From: Rhodospirillales bacterium
GTDB taxonomy: Bacteria > Pseudomonadota > Alphaproteobacteria > Rhodospirillales > Rhodospirillaceae
NCBI GenBank assembly: GCA_028278135.1
Contig: JANQEW010000014.1
Location: 1-64,000 of the forward strand
Direction: 5' to 3'
DNA: 64,000 nt
The notes below the pieces were generated by a model, which was not told the origin of the DNA, searched no databases, and saw nothing but the letters and a program-made list of their open reading frames with translations. This document shows, piece after piece, positions 1 through 10,212 of the stretch; position 1 is the stretch's first letter, and every line of letters starts with the position of its first letter. A program made the translations under genes and the position numbers.

Positions 1-38
1 CTGATGACGACTCCGCGGATGTCGCTGCCGTCAGGACA

Positions 39-716
39 GTGTCTGCGGCCCATTCTCTTTTTCCCCGCATTCACCATGATGGTTGGAGATTTGTCGCGCT
101 TTTCGCTGCCTGCTCAGCATTACTAGCCATTTTGTGGTGGCCATTGGCCGTTCCTGGTCTAGCCTTAACGGGGTGGTGTCTGTATTTTTTCCGCGACCCG
201 CAGCGCATCACACCCCGCAGAACGGGCCTCCTGGTCAGTCCCGCGGACGGCTTGGTCCAGGCAATTCTGATGGCACAACCTCCGCCAGAACTTGATATGA
301 CGAGCACTTTAAAAGTGCGTATTAGCATCTTCATGAATGTGTTCAATTGTCATGTCAACCGTGTGCCAGCGGACGGGATAGTGCTCAAAACCGTGTACAG
401 GCCAGGACGATTCGTCAACGCTTCTTTTGATAAAGCCAGTGAAGGAAACGAACGTTGGGCAGTGCGTTTACTCCTGCCCGATGGCCGCAATCTAGCTTTT
501 GTACAGATTGCCGGCCTAGTGGCCCGCCGCATTCGTTGTGACCTGCAGGAAGGAATGACAGTACAGGCTGGCGAGCGCTTTGGTCTGATTCGCTTTGGTA
601 GCCGTGTAGACGTTTATTTACCTGATGGAGTCACGTCTCTTGTTTCCGTAGGGCAGACGACCATTGCTGGCGAGACCGTCCTCGCGGATTTGGCATACTT
701 CCCTCCTCCTCGCTAA
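39..716 (+). CDS. psd: Phosphatidylserine decarboxylase, short (PSD-A type) proenzyme
   Basis: Makes phosphatidylethanolamine by decarboxylating phosphatidylserine at the inner membrane. The protein has 225 residues, normal for the short alphaproteobacterial form. Two hydrophobic segments (about residues 19-48) precede the catalytic part. The self-cleavage motif is [10 protein letters not shown], where Ser188 should become the pyruvoyl group; SPADG and the NCHVNR region are also family hallmarks. The start is a GTG with AGGAC just upstream. The frame stays open to the left edge, so a further upstream start cannot be excluded. It is followed 16 bp later by pssA, which makes its substrate, so the two form an operon. 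Confidence 0.93.
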   Translation: MSAAHSLFPRIHHDGWRFVALFAACSALLAILWWPLAVPGLALTGWCLYFFRDPQRITPRRTGLLVSPADGLVQAILMAQPPPELDMTSTLKVRISIFMNVFNCHVNRVPADGIVLKTVYRPGRFVNASFDKASEGNERWAVRLLLPDGRNLAFVQIAGLVARRIRCDLQEGMTVQAGERFGLIRFGSRVDVYLPDGVTSLVSVGQTTIAGETVLADLAYFPPPR

Positions 717-732
717 GGAGTGATCTGCCGAC

Positions 733-1491
733 ATGTTTCGCTCAAATCGTCCTGCGCGCCTAAAGGACTTATCCATCAACAGGATGATTCCAAACATTCT
801 TACTCTATTCGCATTATGTGCGGGTGTCACAGCAATCCGCTATGGACTGCACGAGGAGTGGGAGAGGGCAATCATTGCCATTGTTATTGCCGCTGTGTTT
901 GATGGCTTGGACGGACGTATAGCACGTCTGTTGCGTGGCACATCGAAGTTTGGTGCTGAACTCGACTCTTTGTCAGATTTTGTCAGCTTTGGCGTTGCCC
1001 CAGCCTTACTGATCTATCTGTGGACAATGCGAAATGCCGGCGGCCTGGGCTGGGCGCTTGTCCTCTTGTTTCCAGTGTGCGCGGCTTTGCGCTTAGCCCG
1101 CTTTAACACTATGGCAGGGACCCCAGAGCCCCCACCGCCGTTCGTTCACAGCTTCTTCATCGGAGTCCCTACGCCTGCTGGAGCAGGAGTGGTTTTACTA
1201 CCTATGGTAATATGGCTCCAATATCACTGGGACTGGTTGCGTCATCCGTTTGTCGCGTCTGTCTTCCTTGTTGGCGTCTCTCTATTAGAGATTAGCCGTT
1301 TACCAACTTATAGTTTTAAAAGAGTTCGTGTACCACACCGATACGTCTTACCTGTGATGCTGTTGGTCGGGATGTTTGCAGCCTTTCTGGTTACGGAGCC
1401 TTGGACGACTCTAGGGGTTCTCGGAATCCTATATATCGGAAGCCTACCGCTCAGCTTAAGATCCTTTAAACGACTGCGAGCTCTGTCATAA
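733..1491 (+). CDS. pssA: CDP-diacylglycerol-serine O-phosphatidyltransferase
   Basis: Condenses CDP-diacylglycerol with serine to give phosphatidylserine, the substrate of the preceding Psd. The CDP-alcohol phosphotransferase signature is complete near residues 58-82: DGRIAR, then eight residues, then G-x3-D-x3-D (GAELDSLSD). Several hydrophobic helices follow, giving a multi-pass membrane protein of 252 residues. The ATG has a strong AAGGAG at 714-719 that overlaps the end of psd. A 13-bp tandem duplication (aagagtccatga-) starts at its stop codon. Confidence 0.95.
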   Translation: MFRSNRPARLKDLSINRMIPNILTLFALCAGVTAIRYGLHEEWERAIIAIVIAAVFDGLDGRIARLLRGTSKFGAELDSLSDFVSFGVAPALLIYLWTMRNAGGLGWALVLLFPVCAALRLARFNTMAGTPEPPPPFVHSFFIGVPTPAGAGVVLLPMVIWLQYHWDWLRHPFVASVFLVGVSLLEISRLPTYSFKRVRVPHRYVLPVMLLVGMFAAFLVTEPWTTLGVLGILYIGSLPLSLRSFKRLRALS

Positions 1492-1516
1492 AGAGTCCAT
1501 GAGAAGAGTCCATGAA
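1491..1516. repeat. 13-bp tandem duplication after pssA
   Basis: Two adjacent copies of aagagtccatga(g/a), period 13, directly after the pssA stop codon. It is one example of the short duplications found in most gaps of this window. Confidence 0.85.
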
Positions 1517-1558
1517 TGGCTACGGGCCAGCCACTCCGGCGGTGTCACCTAGACTTGA

Positions 1559-3292
<1,734 letters not shown>

Positions 3293-3310
3293 CAGAGGGA
3301 GTCGTAGGAC

Positions 3311-3336
3311 AGAGGTAATAGAGGTAATAGAGGTAG
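3311..3336. repeat. 9-bp tandem repeat, three copies
   Basis: agaggtaat is repeated with period 9, the third copy reading agaggtagg. It lies between the convergent ends of pgm and the DUF502 gene. Confidence 0.85.
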
Positions 3337-3372
3337 GACACGCAGTTGTAGGATGCCTACTCGGGCTTGCAG

Positions 3373-4098
3373 TTAATCTATGAGAGATATTTGACAGTTA
3401 TGGCCGCTAGAGAGAGTTTTTTGTTGTGTGACAGCGCGATGATCAGGGGGCGTGACAATGCCACCGGAGACGACCATTTTTATGCCTTCTTCTACTGTCA
3501 TGGACAGTTTGATGAGATCAGCGCGTGGCACAAACAGAAGAAAACCAGACGTTGGGTTAGGAGTGGTCGGCACAAAAACATTGGCCATTTCACTGCTCAG
3601 CAGCCTGTGAATCTCATCTGCAGCGGGCGCTGTGATGAACCCAATGGTCCAGAGACCACGACGAGGATACTCCAGGAGAACAACCTCACGGAAGGCTGTG
3701 GATTGCTGTCGTAGTACAGTCTCAACAATCTGTTTTGTAGCACTGTAGATACTGCGAATGACCGGCATGCGGGCCAGAATGCGTTCCCCAGCACGAATCA
3801 AGATCTTCCCGAGGAAACCAGCCGTTAAAGCCCCAATGGCTGTGAGGCCAAAAACAAGAATCAGTAGACCCAGGCCTGGCAAGCCAAATGGGAGGTAGGT
3901 CTCTGGATTGTAGCGAGGGGGAAGCCACGGTGTGATCTGCCGATCAACGAAATCAATCGCAAGCCAAGCAACATAAAATGTGATAGCCGCTGGGGCTGTG
4001 ACGAGGACACCAGCAAAAAAATAGGCTCGCAGACGACCAATCAGTCCTAAATGAAGAGCAGCCGTCTTATTGTTAGTCTTGGGAGCACGGAGGGGCAT
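3373..4098 (-). CDS. DUF502 family membrane protein
   Basis: Belongs to the DUF502 family of inner-membrane proteins of unknown function. The N-terminal half has two transmembrane helices, around RLRAYFFAGVLVTAPAAITF and GLGLLILVFGLTAIGALTAG. A soluble part follows with the family blocks IRSIYSATKQIVE, LLEYPRRGLWTIGF, VPTTPNPTSGFLLFVPR and MVVSGGIVTP. I prefer the ATG at 4098 (GGAAG 8 bp upstream, 241 residues); the frame is open to 4212, with other ATGs at 4134 and 4212. The family is recognised with confidence; its role is not known to me. Confidence 0.85.
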   Translation of the reverse strand: MPLRAPKTNNKTAALHLGLIGRLRAYFFAGVLVTAPAAITFYVAWLAIDFVDRQITPWLPPRYNPETYLPFGLPGLGLLILVFGLTAIGALTAGFLGKILIRAGERILARMPVIRSIYSATKQIVETVLRQQSTAFREVVLLEYPRRGLWTIGFITAPAADEIHRLLSSEMANVFVPTTPNPTSGFLLFVPRADLIKLSMTVEEGIKMVVSGGIVTPPDHRAVTQQKTLSSGHNCQISLID

Positions 4099-4514
4099 AC
4101 CGGGACACTTCCACTGTATAATTTCGGGAATCATCAAGAGGCCTGTTGTGTCCCGCACGCTCTGACACCCTATGAGAATGAGAGTGTCCTTTGCACACCC
4201 ATCGCCATGCATGCATCACTAAACGCCCTATGGACCACGCGTGTTACAGCCCTGCTGGTCTGCCCTGCTGGTCTGTGAACTTGATGATTGATGATGAGCC
4301 ACGCAGGATTCAATCTTGCCCTACAATGGCATTTCTTTTAAAGAGTATAATTAGATGATTTGACAACTTTTATTGTTGCCTGGACTCGCAGTGCTGAGGC
4401 TCAAGCAGAGCAACAGGCGCATGAGAACCACTTCCCTACCCCGAGCACACCCGAGCACACCTAGACACCGCCCCCCCCTGCGAGCATGAAGAGGCCTGTG
4501 ACCCTGCTGCAAAC
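4099..4514. other. Gene-free stretch upstream of the DUF502 gene
   Basis: No convincing gene. It holds a 13-bp tandem duplication (gccctgctggtct, 4249-4274), a 10-bp one (cccgagcaca, near 4440-4460) and gatgatt/gatgat. An AT-rich segment (4330-4375) could carry the minus-strand promoter of the DUF502 gene (TTGTCA, then TTTAAA after 18 bp), which is a weak match. Confidence 0.5.
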
Positions 4515-5735
4515 CTACCACAGGAGATCCGTCAGGGGAAGGAAGCGAATGATGTCGTCTGGTTGTACATGCTCAACAGTCTCCCCTAAGTCGGCAAAAC
4601 CATCAGCGTGGCTCAGAGACGATAACACGGCTGCGCCTTGCATGGGGCAAAGGGTCGCCCGGCCGTCGTCCAGGCGTACTCGCAGAAACTCACGACGACC
4701 AGGTGAGCGAGTGAGCCCAAAGCTGGCCTGTATTGGATAAAGCGCTGGGGGCTGAAAGGAGCGGCCGGCTAGTGTCAGGACGAGCGGCCGACAGAGAATC
4801 AGAAAGGCGACCATTGCCGCGACTGGGTTCCCTGGCAATCCCAGGAAGGGGACATTGGCCACGCTCCCAATTGCGACGGGCTTGCCAGGCTTTATTTTGA
4901 CACGCCAGATATACAATGCCCCAATTTCCCTGACAGCGGCCCTCACATGATCTTCCTCACCAACCGATACGCCCCCCGATGTCACAAGCAGATCATGACG
5001 GAGGGCGGCGTCTTGCAAAGCAGCTGTGACCGCTGTCTCACTGTCTGGTAGAATCCCCATATTTGTCACTACACACCCTAAAGACGTCAAACAACTATAA
5101 ATAGTATAACGATTGGCATCATAAATGCAACCAGGCGGCAGAGGGACCCCTGGCTCGCGCAGTTCGTCGCCTGTTGAAAACAGGGCAACACGCAGGGCCA
5201 CCCTAACGGGTAGGGTCCTCAAACCTAGAGCTGCCGTTAATCCTAAGTCCTGCGGCCGTAAACGCGTACCTGCTGTCAGGGCTCTGTGACCCCGACGGAC
5301 ATCCTCCCCAGCCCGACGACAATTAGTTCCTGGGGCGACACCAGCAGGTATACGCACCCAGTCTCCCTCTCTCTGGCATTTCTCCTGCATCACCACGGCA
5401 TCGACACCGTGCGGTAACGGTGTCCCAGTGAAAAGACGCACTGCTTCACCGGGGCCAAGAGAACAGTCCGCAACTGCGCCGGCTGCGGCCCGACAGACAA
5501 CGCGTCGTGGGGACTCAGTATGGTCTACACTACGCACGCCGTAACCATCAACTGCAGCGTTGTCATAAGGCGGCAGAGAGAAAGGAGCAGTGATATCCTC
5601 GGCAAGGATTCGTCCCAGAGCCTCGGTCACGATTACTTTTTCTGTCGCCAGATGACACTGGGCTTGAGCACACATGGTCTCAATCGCCTGATCGACAGAC
5701 AGATAGGCACTGATACGGAAGCCGCTTGTTGGCAT
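4515..5735 (-). CDS. moeA: Molybdopterin molybdenumtransferase (MoeA/gephyrin-like), copy 1
   Basis: Inserts molybdate into adenylylated molybdopterin, the last step of Mo cofactor synthesis. The 406-residue length fits. Recognisable blocks are LPPYDNAAVDGYGVR near residue 60, FTGTPLPHGVDAVVMQE, the MoCF_biosynth motif VTSGGVSVGEEDHV, IKPGKPVAIG and LGLPGNPVAAMV. AGGAG 9 bp before the ATG supports the start. A second, divergent moeA lies at 21021-22235. This copy is not next to other moa/moe genes; the RluC-type gene is 66 bp upstream on the same strand, so the two may be co-transcribed. Confidence 0.92.
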   Translation of the reverse strand: MPTSGFRISAYLSVDQAIETMCAQAQCHLATEKVIVTEALGRILAEDITAPFSLPPYDNAAVDGYGVRSVDHTESPRRVVCRAAAGAVADCSLGPGEAVRLFTGTPLPHGVDAVVMQEKCQREGDWVRIPAGVAPGTNCRRAGEDVRRGHRALTAGTRLRPQDLGLTAALGLRTLPVRVALRVALFSTGDELREPGVPLPPGCIYDANRYTIYSCLTSLGCVVTNMGILPDSETAVTAALQDAALRHDLLVTSGGVSVGEEDHVRAAVREIGALYIWRVKIKPGKPVAIGSVANVPFLGLPGNPVAAMVAFLILCRPLVLTLAGRSFQPPALYPIQASFGLTRSPGRREFLRVRLDDGRATLCPMQGAAVLSSLSHADGFADLGETVEHVQPDDIIRFLPLTDLLW

Positions 5736-5801
5736 AGTGGCTTTCTCCTGACTCTCCTGCGAATTTCACGAAAAAACTCGTATTCCTCGCGAATGATGGT
5801 C

Positions 5802-6854
5802 TCAGAACCCGAGAAGCGCAAAAGTCTCTGCCATGTGTGATGGCAGAGGGGCGCTAATATGTAATAAACCTCCGGAGGAGGTTGGAATACTAAGCGCACG
5901 TGCATGCAAATGCAGAGAACGTGGAACGCCTTCTGTCAAGTCTGTCAAGAAGGAATATGGCTTTTTTCCATACTTCCCATCGCCAAGAATAGGAGTACCC
6001 ATCAGGGCGCAATGGGCGCGGAGCTGATGGGTACGGCCGGTCCGCGGCTTCAATTCTAGCCAAGCAGCTTGACAGGCCGCCGTTTTCAGAATCCTATAGC
6101 TTGTCTCCGCATGCTTACCGGTCGTCCTGTCCATGGCTACCCGTTGTTCACCTCGGCGGCCACACACCTTAGCCAGTGGCACGGACAAGAGGCCGGACTC
6201 CTGCTGCGGGACCCCCGCCACAACGGCCCAATAGACCTTGCAAACGGTGTGTGACCTGAACATCTCTGCCAGTACGGCCGCAGCCGAAGCGCTCCGAGCC
6301 AGTAGCAGGACGCCACTCGTGTCCTTGTCGAGGCGATGAACCAGGCGAGGTCGTTGAGTGGCCTCAAAACGGAGCGCTTCGAGCATAGCATCCAAATGGC
6401 TGGTCATGCCAGAGCCACCCTGCACAGCAAGGCCAGCCGGCTTGTCGATAGCTAAGACTCGAGAATCTCTGTAGAGCACTCTGGCCCTGAGGGCAGCACT
6501 TTCTTGAGCAGAAGTCACAACTATCTTCTGGCCAGGCCGTTTGCCAGACCGTAAAGACTCTTCTCTTATTGGGTGGGGGGGGATCCGTACCGTCTCTCCT
6601 CCCTGCAGCCGTTGACCCGCTCGTGCGCGGCGTCCCTCCACACGCACCTGGCCTGTCCGCAGTAATTTTTCAAGCTGACCATGAGTCGGCATCGGATGGC
6701 AGCGCTGGAACCAGCGATCGAGTCGCAAACCAGAATCTTCCTCTCTGACTGGAACAAATTGTACTTTTTGTACTGTGTGCCTCGGGGCGGACCTCTGAGC
6801 AGAATGGTCTTGTTGGTCAGTGCATTGCCTCCGACGAGCAGAAGTGTGTCTCAC
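5802..6854 (-). CDS. RluC/RluD-family 23S rRNA pseudouridine synthase
   Basis: Converts uridines of 23S rRNA to pseudouridine. An N-terminal S4 RNA-binding domain (LRLDRWFQRCHPM...GQLEKLLRTGQVRVEG, about residues 43-80) is followed by the synthase domain. The catalytic motif is LVHRLDKDTSGVLLLAR, with the RxGRTHQLRAH block near the end. No ATG begins the frame sensibly; a GTG at 6854 (AGGAG 13 bp upstream) is the best start, giving 350 residues with a basic N-terminal extension of about 35. Whether it is RluC or RluD cannot be decided from sequence alone. Confidence 0.9.
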   Translation of the reverse strand: MRHTSARRRQCTDQQDHSAQRSAPRHTVQKVQFVPVREEDSGLRLDRWFQRCHPMPTHGQLEKLLRTGQVRVEGRRARAGQRLQGGETVRIPPHPIREESLRSGKRPGQKIVVTSAQESAALRARVLYRDSRVLAIDKPAGLAVQGGSGMTSHLDAMLEALRFEATQRPRLVHRLDKDTSGVLLLARSASAAAVLAEMFRSHTVCKVYWAVVAGVPQQESGLLSVPLAKVCGRRGEQRVAMDRTTGKHAETSYRILKTAACQAAWLELKPRTGRTHQLRAHCALMGTPILGDGKYGKKPYSFLTDLTEGVPRSLHLHARALSIPTSSGGLLHISAPLPSHMAETFALLGF

Positions 6855-6950
6855 CCCTCAGCAGTCTCCTGTACTGGACGGTAGCGTTTCACCCCATCTG
6901 CATAGCACTTGCCGTGAGCATCTGCCAGAGTCAGGCAGACTCGATGCCCA

Positions 6951-7034
6951 GTGCCTCATGTCATGCAATGAGATCGAAGCCGCTCTCATGTAGTGCCTAA
7001 TGTAATGCAATGAGATCGGAGCCGCTCTAATGTA
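6951..7034. repeat. 42-bp tandem duplication
   Basis: Two directly adjacent 42-bp units (6951-6992 and 6993-7034) with four mismatches, three of them c to a and one a to g. It lies between divergent genes (RluC-type and creA), so it occupies both promoter regions. This is the longest of the tandem duplications in the window, and its mismatches show that it is not a fresh event. Confidence 0.95.
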
Positions 7035-7074
7035 ATGTCTGTTCTGAACGATGGTCTAGCGAAGGGAAGAGATC

Positions 7075-7605
7075 ATGAGGGAGCCAGGTCTTCCTGGGGG
7101 GGCACGGCACAGTATCCTCCTAGCAGCAGTGGCAGCAGTGAGTCTCTGTATTGGCTTGATGAGCATGAGGGCCAATGCACAAGAGATCGGTCATGTCGAT
7201 ACAGCCTGGAAAATGGTAGGGCCAAACCATCGAATCGTCGTAGAGGCCTTCGACGATCCAGACATCCCGAACGTGACATGCTGGGTTAGTCGGCCTGTCA
7301 GCGGTGGCGTACCAGGAGCTGTCGGTTTGGCGACGAATCCGTCCCACGGATCCATTGCTTGCCGCCAGCGTGGCATCATCACGCTCTCCCCTGAACTCCA
7401 ACGAAAACTAGAGAGAGCTGTCGGGGCAAAGGGGGAAGACGTTTTCCAGGCGAAGACCTCTCCGTTGTTTAAAAGTATGAGGGTGACTCGTCTCTTCGAT
7501 GTCGAACGTCGTACTATCATTTATCTGGCATGGTCTGATCGTCTGATAGAAGGGAGTCCGAAGAACTCCCTATCTGCTGTACCGATTTGTCCATGGCCGC
7601 AGTAA
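7075..7605 (+). CDS. creA: CreA family periplasmic protein
   Basis: A secreted protein of the CreA family; its biochemical role is not established. Residues 1-37 form a signal peptide (basic start, hydrophobic LLAAVAAVSLCIGLM, cleavage likely after ANA). The mature part shows the family blocks VGPNHRIVVEAFDDPD, NVTCWVSR, SIACRQ and the C-terminal EGSPKNSLSAVP. Two conserved cysteines (TCW and ACR) could form a disulfide. The ATG has GAAGGGAAGAG upstream. The 176-residue length matches the family. Transcribed alone, divergent from the RluC-type gene. Confidence 0.9.
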   Translation: MREPGLPGGARHSILLAAVAAVSLCIGLMSMRANAQEIGHVDTAWKMVGPNHRIVVEAFDDPDIPNVTCWVSRPVSGGVPGAVGLATNPSHGSIACRQRGIITLSPELQRKLERAVGAKGEDVFQAKTSPLFKSMRVTRLFDVERRTIIYLAWSDRLIEGSPKNSLSAVPICPWPQ

Positions 7606-7638
7606 TAGAACGTGGGCCTCACAGGCAGAATCGCCTCG

Positions 7639-8433
7639 CTAGCGGGTGCCATTCCCAGTGAAGAGGGTTAGTAATGCTTGCCAGCTCGTCTGATCAGGGG
7701 CTAACAGCAGGATGCCATTGTCCTTCATGACAGGCCTGTAGGCGGAACCCTTGACCATCGCGCTATATCCTCCCGCTTCCCGGTGCAAGAGAACACCGGC
7801 AGCATGATCCCATGGTAGCAAAAGACGTCTATAGAGGGCAAAATGGATATCGCCGAACAACAAGGCCAGGTAATCATGAGCAGTACTAGAGTATCGTACC
7901 AATCTTGCCACCTTGCCTTCGAACGTACGTACGAGACTCGTGCCGACGCTGCCGCACATGGCCGGGACAGAAGGGGACTCTGGGACTCTGAGCCTTAGGC
8001 CATCGGACCAGGTTCCGCCGCCTTGCTCCCCAGCTATTGTAATATTGCGGATGGGATCATGAATGCAACCGTAAAGTACACACCCCCCGCGGATCAAAGC
8101 GACGATCACTCCGAACCGCTCGCAACCGCGTGTGAAGTTCCCTGTTCCATCGACGGGGTCGAGTACCCAAACTGGCACATCTTGTGACAACCGATCGAGG
8201 ATTTTTTGGTTTTGATAGCAAGATTCTTCACCTACTACAACTGAACCGGGCAGCAACGCCATTAATTTCTGGCTCAAGGCTCGTTCAGCGTAGATGTCGG
8301 CATCGGTGACGAGGTCGCCAGGATGGTTTTTGCTGCCAATCTGGTGAGGCTGAAGAGTCCCAAATCGCGGGAGAATTTCTTCTCTTGCAACTTCACGGAC
8401 GATCTGGACAACTGCGTTGAAATCAGGTAGCAT
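7639..8433 (-). CDS. Inositol-monophosphatase family phosphatase (HisN/SuhB-like)
   Basis: A Mg-dependent sugar-phosphate phosphatase. Motif VVGEESCYQ gives the first metal site, WVLDPVDGTGNFTRG the second, and WDHAAGVLLHREAGG the third. Family members dephosphorylate inositol-1-phosphate, histidinol phosphate or fructose-1,6-bisphosphate; with his genes in the window, HisN is a reasonable guess only. I chose the ATG at 8433 (AGGA and a run of Gs just upstream, 264 residues). The frame continues to an ATG at 8577, overlapping the parA stop by 8 bp, but those extra 48 codons contain a 14-bp duplication and do not look like the family. Confidence 0.88.
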   Translation of the reverse strand: MLPDFNAVVQIVREVAREEILPRFGTLQPHQIGSKNHPGDLVTDADIYAERALSQKLMALLPGSVVVGEESCYQNQKILDRLSQDVPVWVLDPVDGTGNFTRGCERFGVIVALIRGGCVLYGCIHDPIRNITIAGEQGGGTWSDGLRLRVPESPSVPAMCGSVGTSLVRTFEGKVARLVRYSSTAHDYLALLFGDIHFALYRRLLLPWDHAAGVLLHREAGGYSAMVKGSAYRPVMKDNGILLLAPDQTSWQALLTLFTGNGTR

Positions 8434-8536
8434 CCCCCCGGTCCTTTTTGCCTTGAACAAGGATGGGTTAAAGCGTTCCGGCAAGCTGCAGCCCATGCGC
8501 TGGGTACGACGCCCCAGCAGGAGACCAGGAGTCAGG

Positions 8537-8564
8537 GGAAAAAAGTCCAAGGAAAAAAGTCCAA
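8537..8564. repeat. 14-bp tandem duplication between parA and the phosphatase gene
   Basis: ggaaaaaagtccaa occurs twice with period 14. It sits in the short gap between the stop of the ParA gene and the start of the phosphatase gene. Confidence 0.9.
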
Positions 8565-8569
8565 CAACT

Positions 8570-9208
8570 TCATCCATTAGTTGCTACATATGCAATTTCA
8601 GCAGCAAGAGAGAGTATTTCATGAGCGGCTGTGCTATTTTTCGCAGTCTCGACTGCTCCTCTCCCTTCCATCATGCTGACGGCGAAAGCAATCCTGTTCC
8701 CTAGCACGGTTTCAGCAACGGACAGGCCCATCTCGCGGATGCTGCTGACCATTAAACCGGACAGTCTGCTGCGTGGCGGCAAACGATTGACCACTAAAAG
8801 AACATTACATTTTTCCTGTCGCGCTAGACCTAATGTCGCTCTGGTGGCCCATAGATCTATGGGGCTGGGCTGAATGGGCACAACGACGAGATCACCAGAC
8901 CTGATGGCGACGCGGGCATCACTCTCGGCATGCGGGGGGCTATCAATGATGATGAAGTCAAAACGCCGTCTGATGCGGTCTAGTTCTGTTCCGATTCTCC
9001 AACCGGAGATATCAGACAGGAACAACCCGCCAGCCTCAGCTCCTAAAACACTCTGACGAACCTTATACCAAGCTGAGAGACTCTTCTGCGGATCGATGTC
9101 AAGGAGGGCAACAGTGCTACCTTTTGCCCAAGCAACAGCCAACTGCGCCGCTACTGTTGTCTTGCCGACTCCACCTTTCTGTTGTGCTACGGTAATGACC
9201 GTTGCCAT
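8570..9208 (-). CDS. ParA-family ATPase
   Basis: A deviant Walker-A ATPase of the ParA/Soj group. The P-loop is QQKGGVGKTT at the N-terminus, switch I is LLDIDPQKS, and Walker B is DFIIIDSPPHAESD. The length of 212 residues suits small orphan ParA proteins. The start at 9208 places the P-loop at the usual distance from Met1; the frame is open to 9298 but the extra residues have no family character. No parB or parS lies nearby, so plasmid-type partition is not implied. The same-strand phosphatase gene follows. Cargo unknown. Confidence 0.88.
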   Translation of the reverse strand: MATVITVAQQKGGVGKTTVAAQLAVAWAKGSTVALLDIDPQKSLSAWYKVRQSVLGAEAGGLFLSDISGWRIGTELDRIRRRFDFIIIDSPPHAESDARVAIRSGDLVVVPIQPSPIDLWATRATLGLARQEKCNVLLVVNRLPPRSRLSGLMVSSIREMGLSVAETVLGNRIAFAVSMMEGRGAVETAKNSTAAHEILSLAAEIAYVATNG

Positions 9209-9422
9209 CCACTTTTCGCCCCTGTCAAGAAGAAGAGCGCACCCCCAAGAAGAGCGCAACACCTTGCAGCGTAGCGCCGTGTACTCTTGCGTCAGCAAGA
9301 TAGCAAGCGTATCATGCGACGTTGATTTAACCTCTGATTATTATTTCACATCAACCAATCATGATAAGATACGACGGCCTGCCTGCTGCATGGAAACTAC
9401 TGCTTCCCTACGAGAGTCACAG

Positions 9423-9887
9423 TCACATCTGGCTCTGTAGATAATTCTGCAAACCTATGCCTTCTGCTAGCCTGATATGCGTTTCGAGATGGTCAATGTG
9501 CTCCTCTGTTTCCTTGAGGATACTCTGGAGCAGGTGACGGCTGACATAGTCCTCAGTGCGTTCACACTCAGCCACCGCGCGAATTAAATCCTTGCGGGCG
9601 CCTCTCTCTAGGCTTAGGTCGTTGACAAGAATCTCTTGGGCTGTTTCCCCGATCAGAAGCTTGCCTATGTCCTGCAGATTTGGCAACCCTTCAAGAAACA
9701 AGATACGCTCAATGACATTGCTAGCATGGTGCATTTCCTCTATGGATTCCTTGTGTTCGTGGTCTCCAAGCTTGTGGAGACCCCAGTTTTTTAACATTTT
9801 TGCATGTAAAAAATATTGATTAATAGCGGTTAGTTCATTCCGTAGGATTCTGTTCAGGTGGGTGATAATCTCTTGGCTACCTTGCAT
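9423..9887 (-). CDS. bfr: Bacterioferritin
   Basis: Stores iron in a haem-containing 24-subunit shell. The 154-residue protein aligns well with E. coli Bfr: Glu18 in NELTAINQ, Glu51, the haem ligand Met52 and His54 in ESIEEMHH, and the EHIDHLETH block with the second ferroxidase Glu and His. GGAGG 8 bp upstream favours the ATG at 9887 over one at 9905. bfd begins the operon and ends 19 bp before this start. Confidence 0.96.
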   Translation of the reverse strand: MQGSQEIITHLNRILRNELTAINQYFLHAKMLKNWGLHKLGDHEHKESIEEMHHASNVIERILFLEGLPNLQDIGKLLIGETAQEILVNDLSLERGARKDLIRAVAECERTEDYVSRHLLQSILKETEEHIDHLETHIRLAEGIGLQNYLQSQM

Positions 9888-9906
9888 GTCCCTGTCCTCC
9901 GCCACG

Positions 9907-10086
9907 TTACCGGTGAGCCGGCATTTTCTTGTGATACGCTAACCTTTCGCAGACATAGGAAACACAACGGCCACACTGCGGGCGCACCCCAAAATGCTTA
10001 TACACTTCCGCCGCACGGCTGGCTCCCCAACAAACGGCCTGTTTGATCTGATGGTCATTCAGGCCATGGCATATGCAGACGTACAT
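9907..10086 (-). CDS. bfd: Bacterioferritin-associated ferredoxin
   Basis: A small [2Fe-2S] protein that binds Bfr and reduces its stored iron so that it can be released. The reading frame of only 59 codons starts MYVCICHGLNDHQIKQAV and has the Bfd cysteine set, C-x-C at residues 4 and 6 and C-x2-C at 38 and 41 (PQCGRC). AGGAG lies 9 bp before the ATG. It directly precedes bfr on the same strand, which is the classic Bfd-Bfr arrangement. Confidence 0.93.
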   Translation of the reverse strand: MYVCICHGLNDHQIKQAVCWGASRAAEVYKHFGVRPQCGRCVSYVCERLAYHKKMPAHR

Positions 10087-10108
10087 TGCATACTCTCCTC
10101 ATAACGTT

Positions 10109-10134
10109 CGTTGAAACGTTAACGTTGAAACGTT
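10109..10134. repeat. 14-bp imperfect repeat cluster upstream of bfd
   Basis: cgttgaaacgtt occurs twice with period 14, and further acgtt/cgttga pieces flank it. It lies just upstream of bfd, so it could affect the promoter; I see no recognisable iron-regulator box. Confidence 0.75.
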
Positions 10135-10212
10135 GAAGAGAGAGGCAGTGTACCGATTGGATGCATCTTCTGCAAGTGTGCAAGTGCGAATCAATCTCAT
10201 ATGAAAACAACC

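Noticed and set aside
4355-4390. Perfect TTGACA on the plus strand, possible promoter of a small RNA
   Set aside because: No acceptable -10 at 16-18 bp and nothing plausible downstream before the end of the convergent moeA.
6951-7034. Two 42-bp repeats considered as the start of a CRISPR array
   Set aside because: The copies are directly adjacent with no spacer, and there are no cas genes.
8434-8577. N-terminal extension of the phosphatase overlapping parA by ATGGATGA
   Set aside because: Attractive because znuC/znuB use the same overlap, but the extra 48 codons contain a duplication and lack family similarity, while the ATG at 8433 has a good ribosome site.
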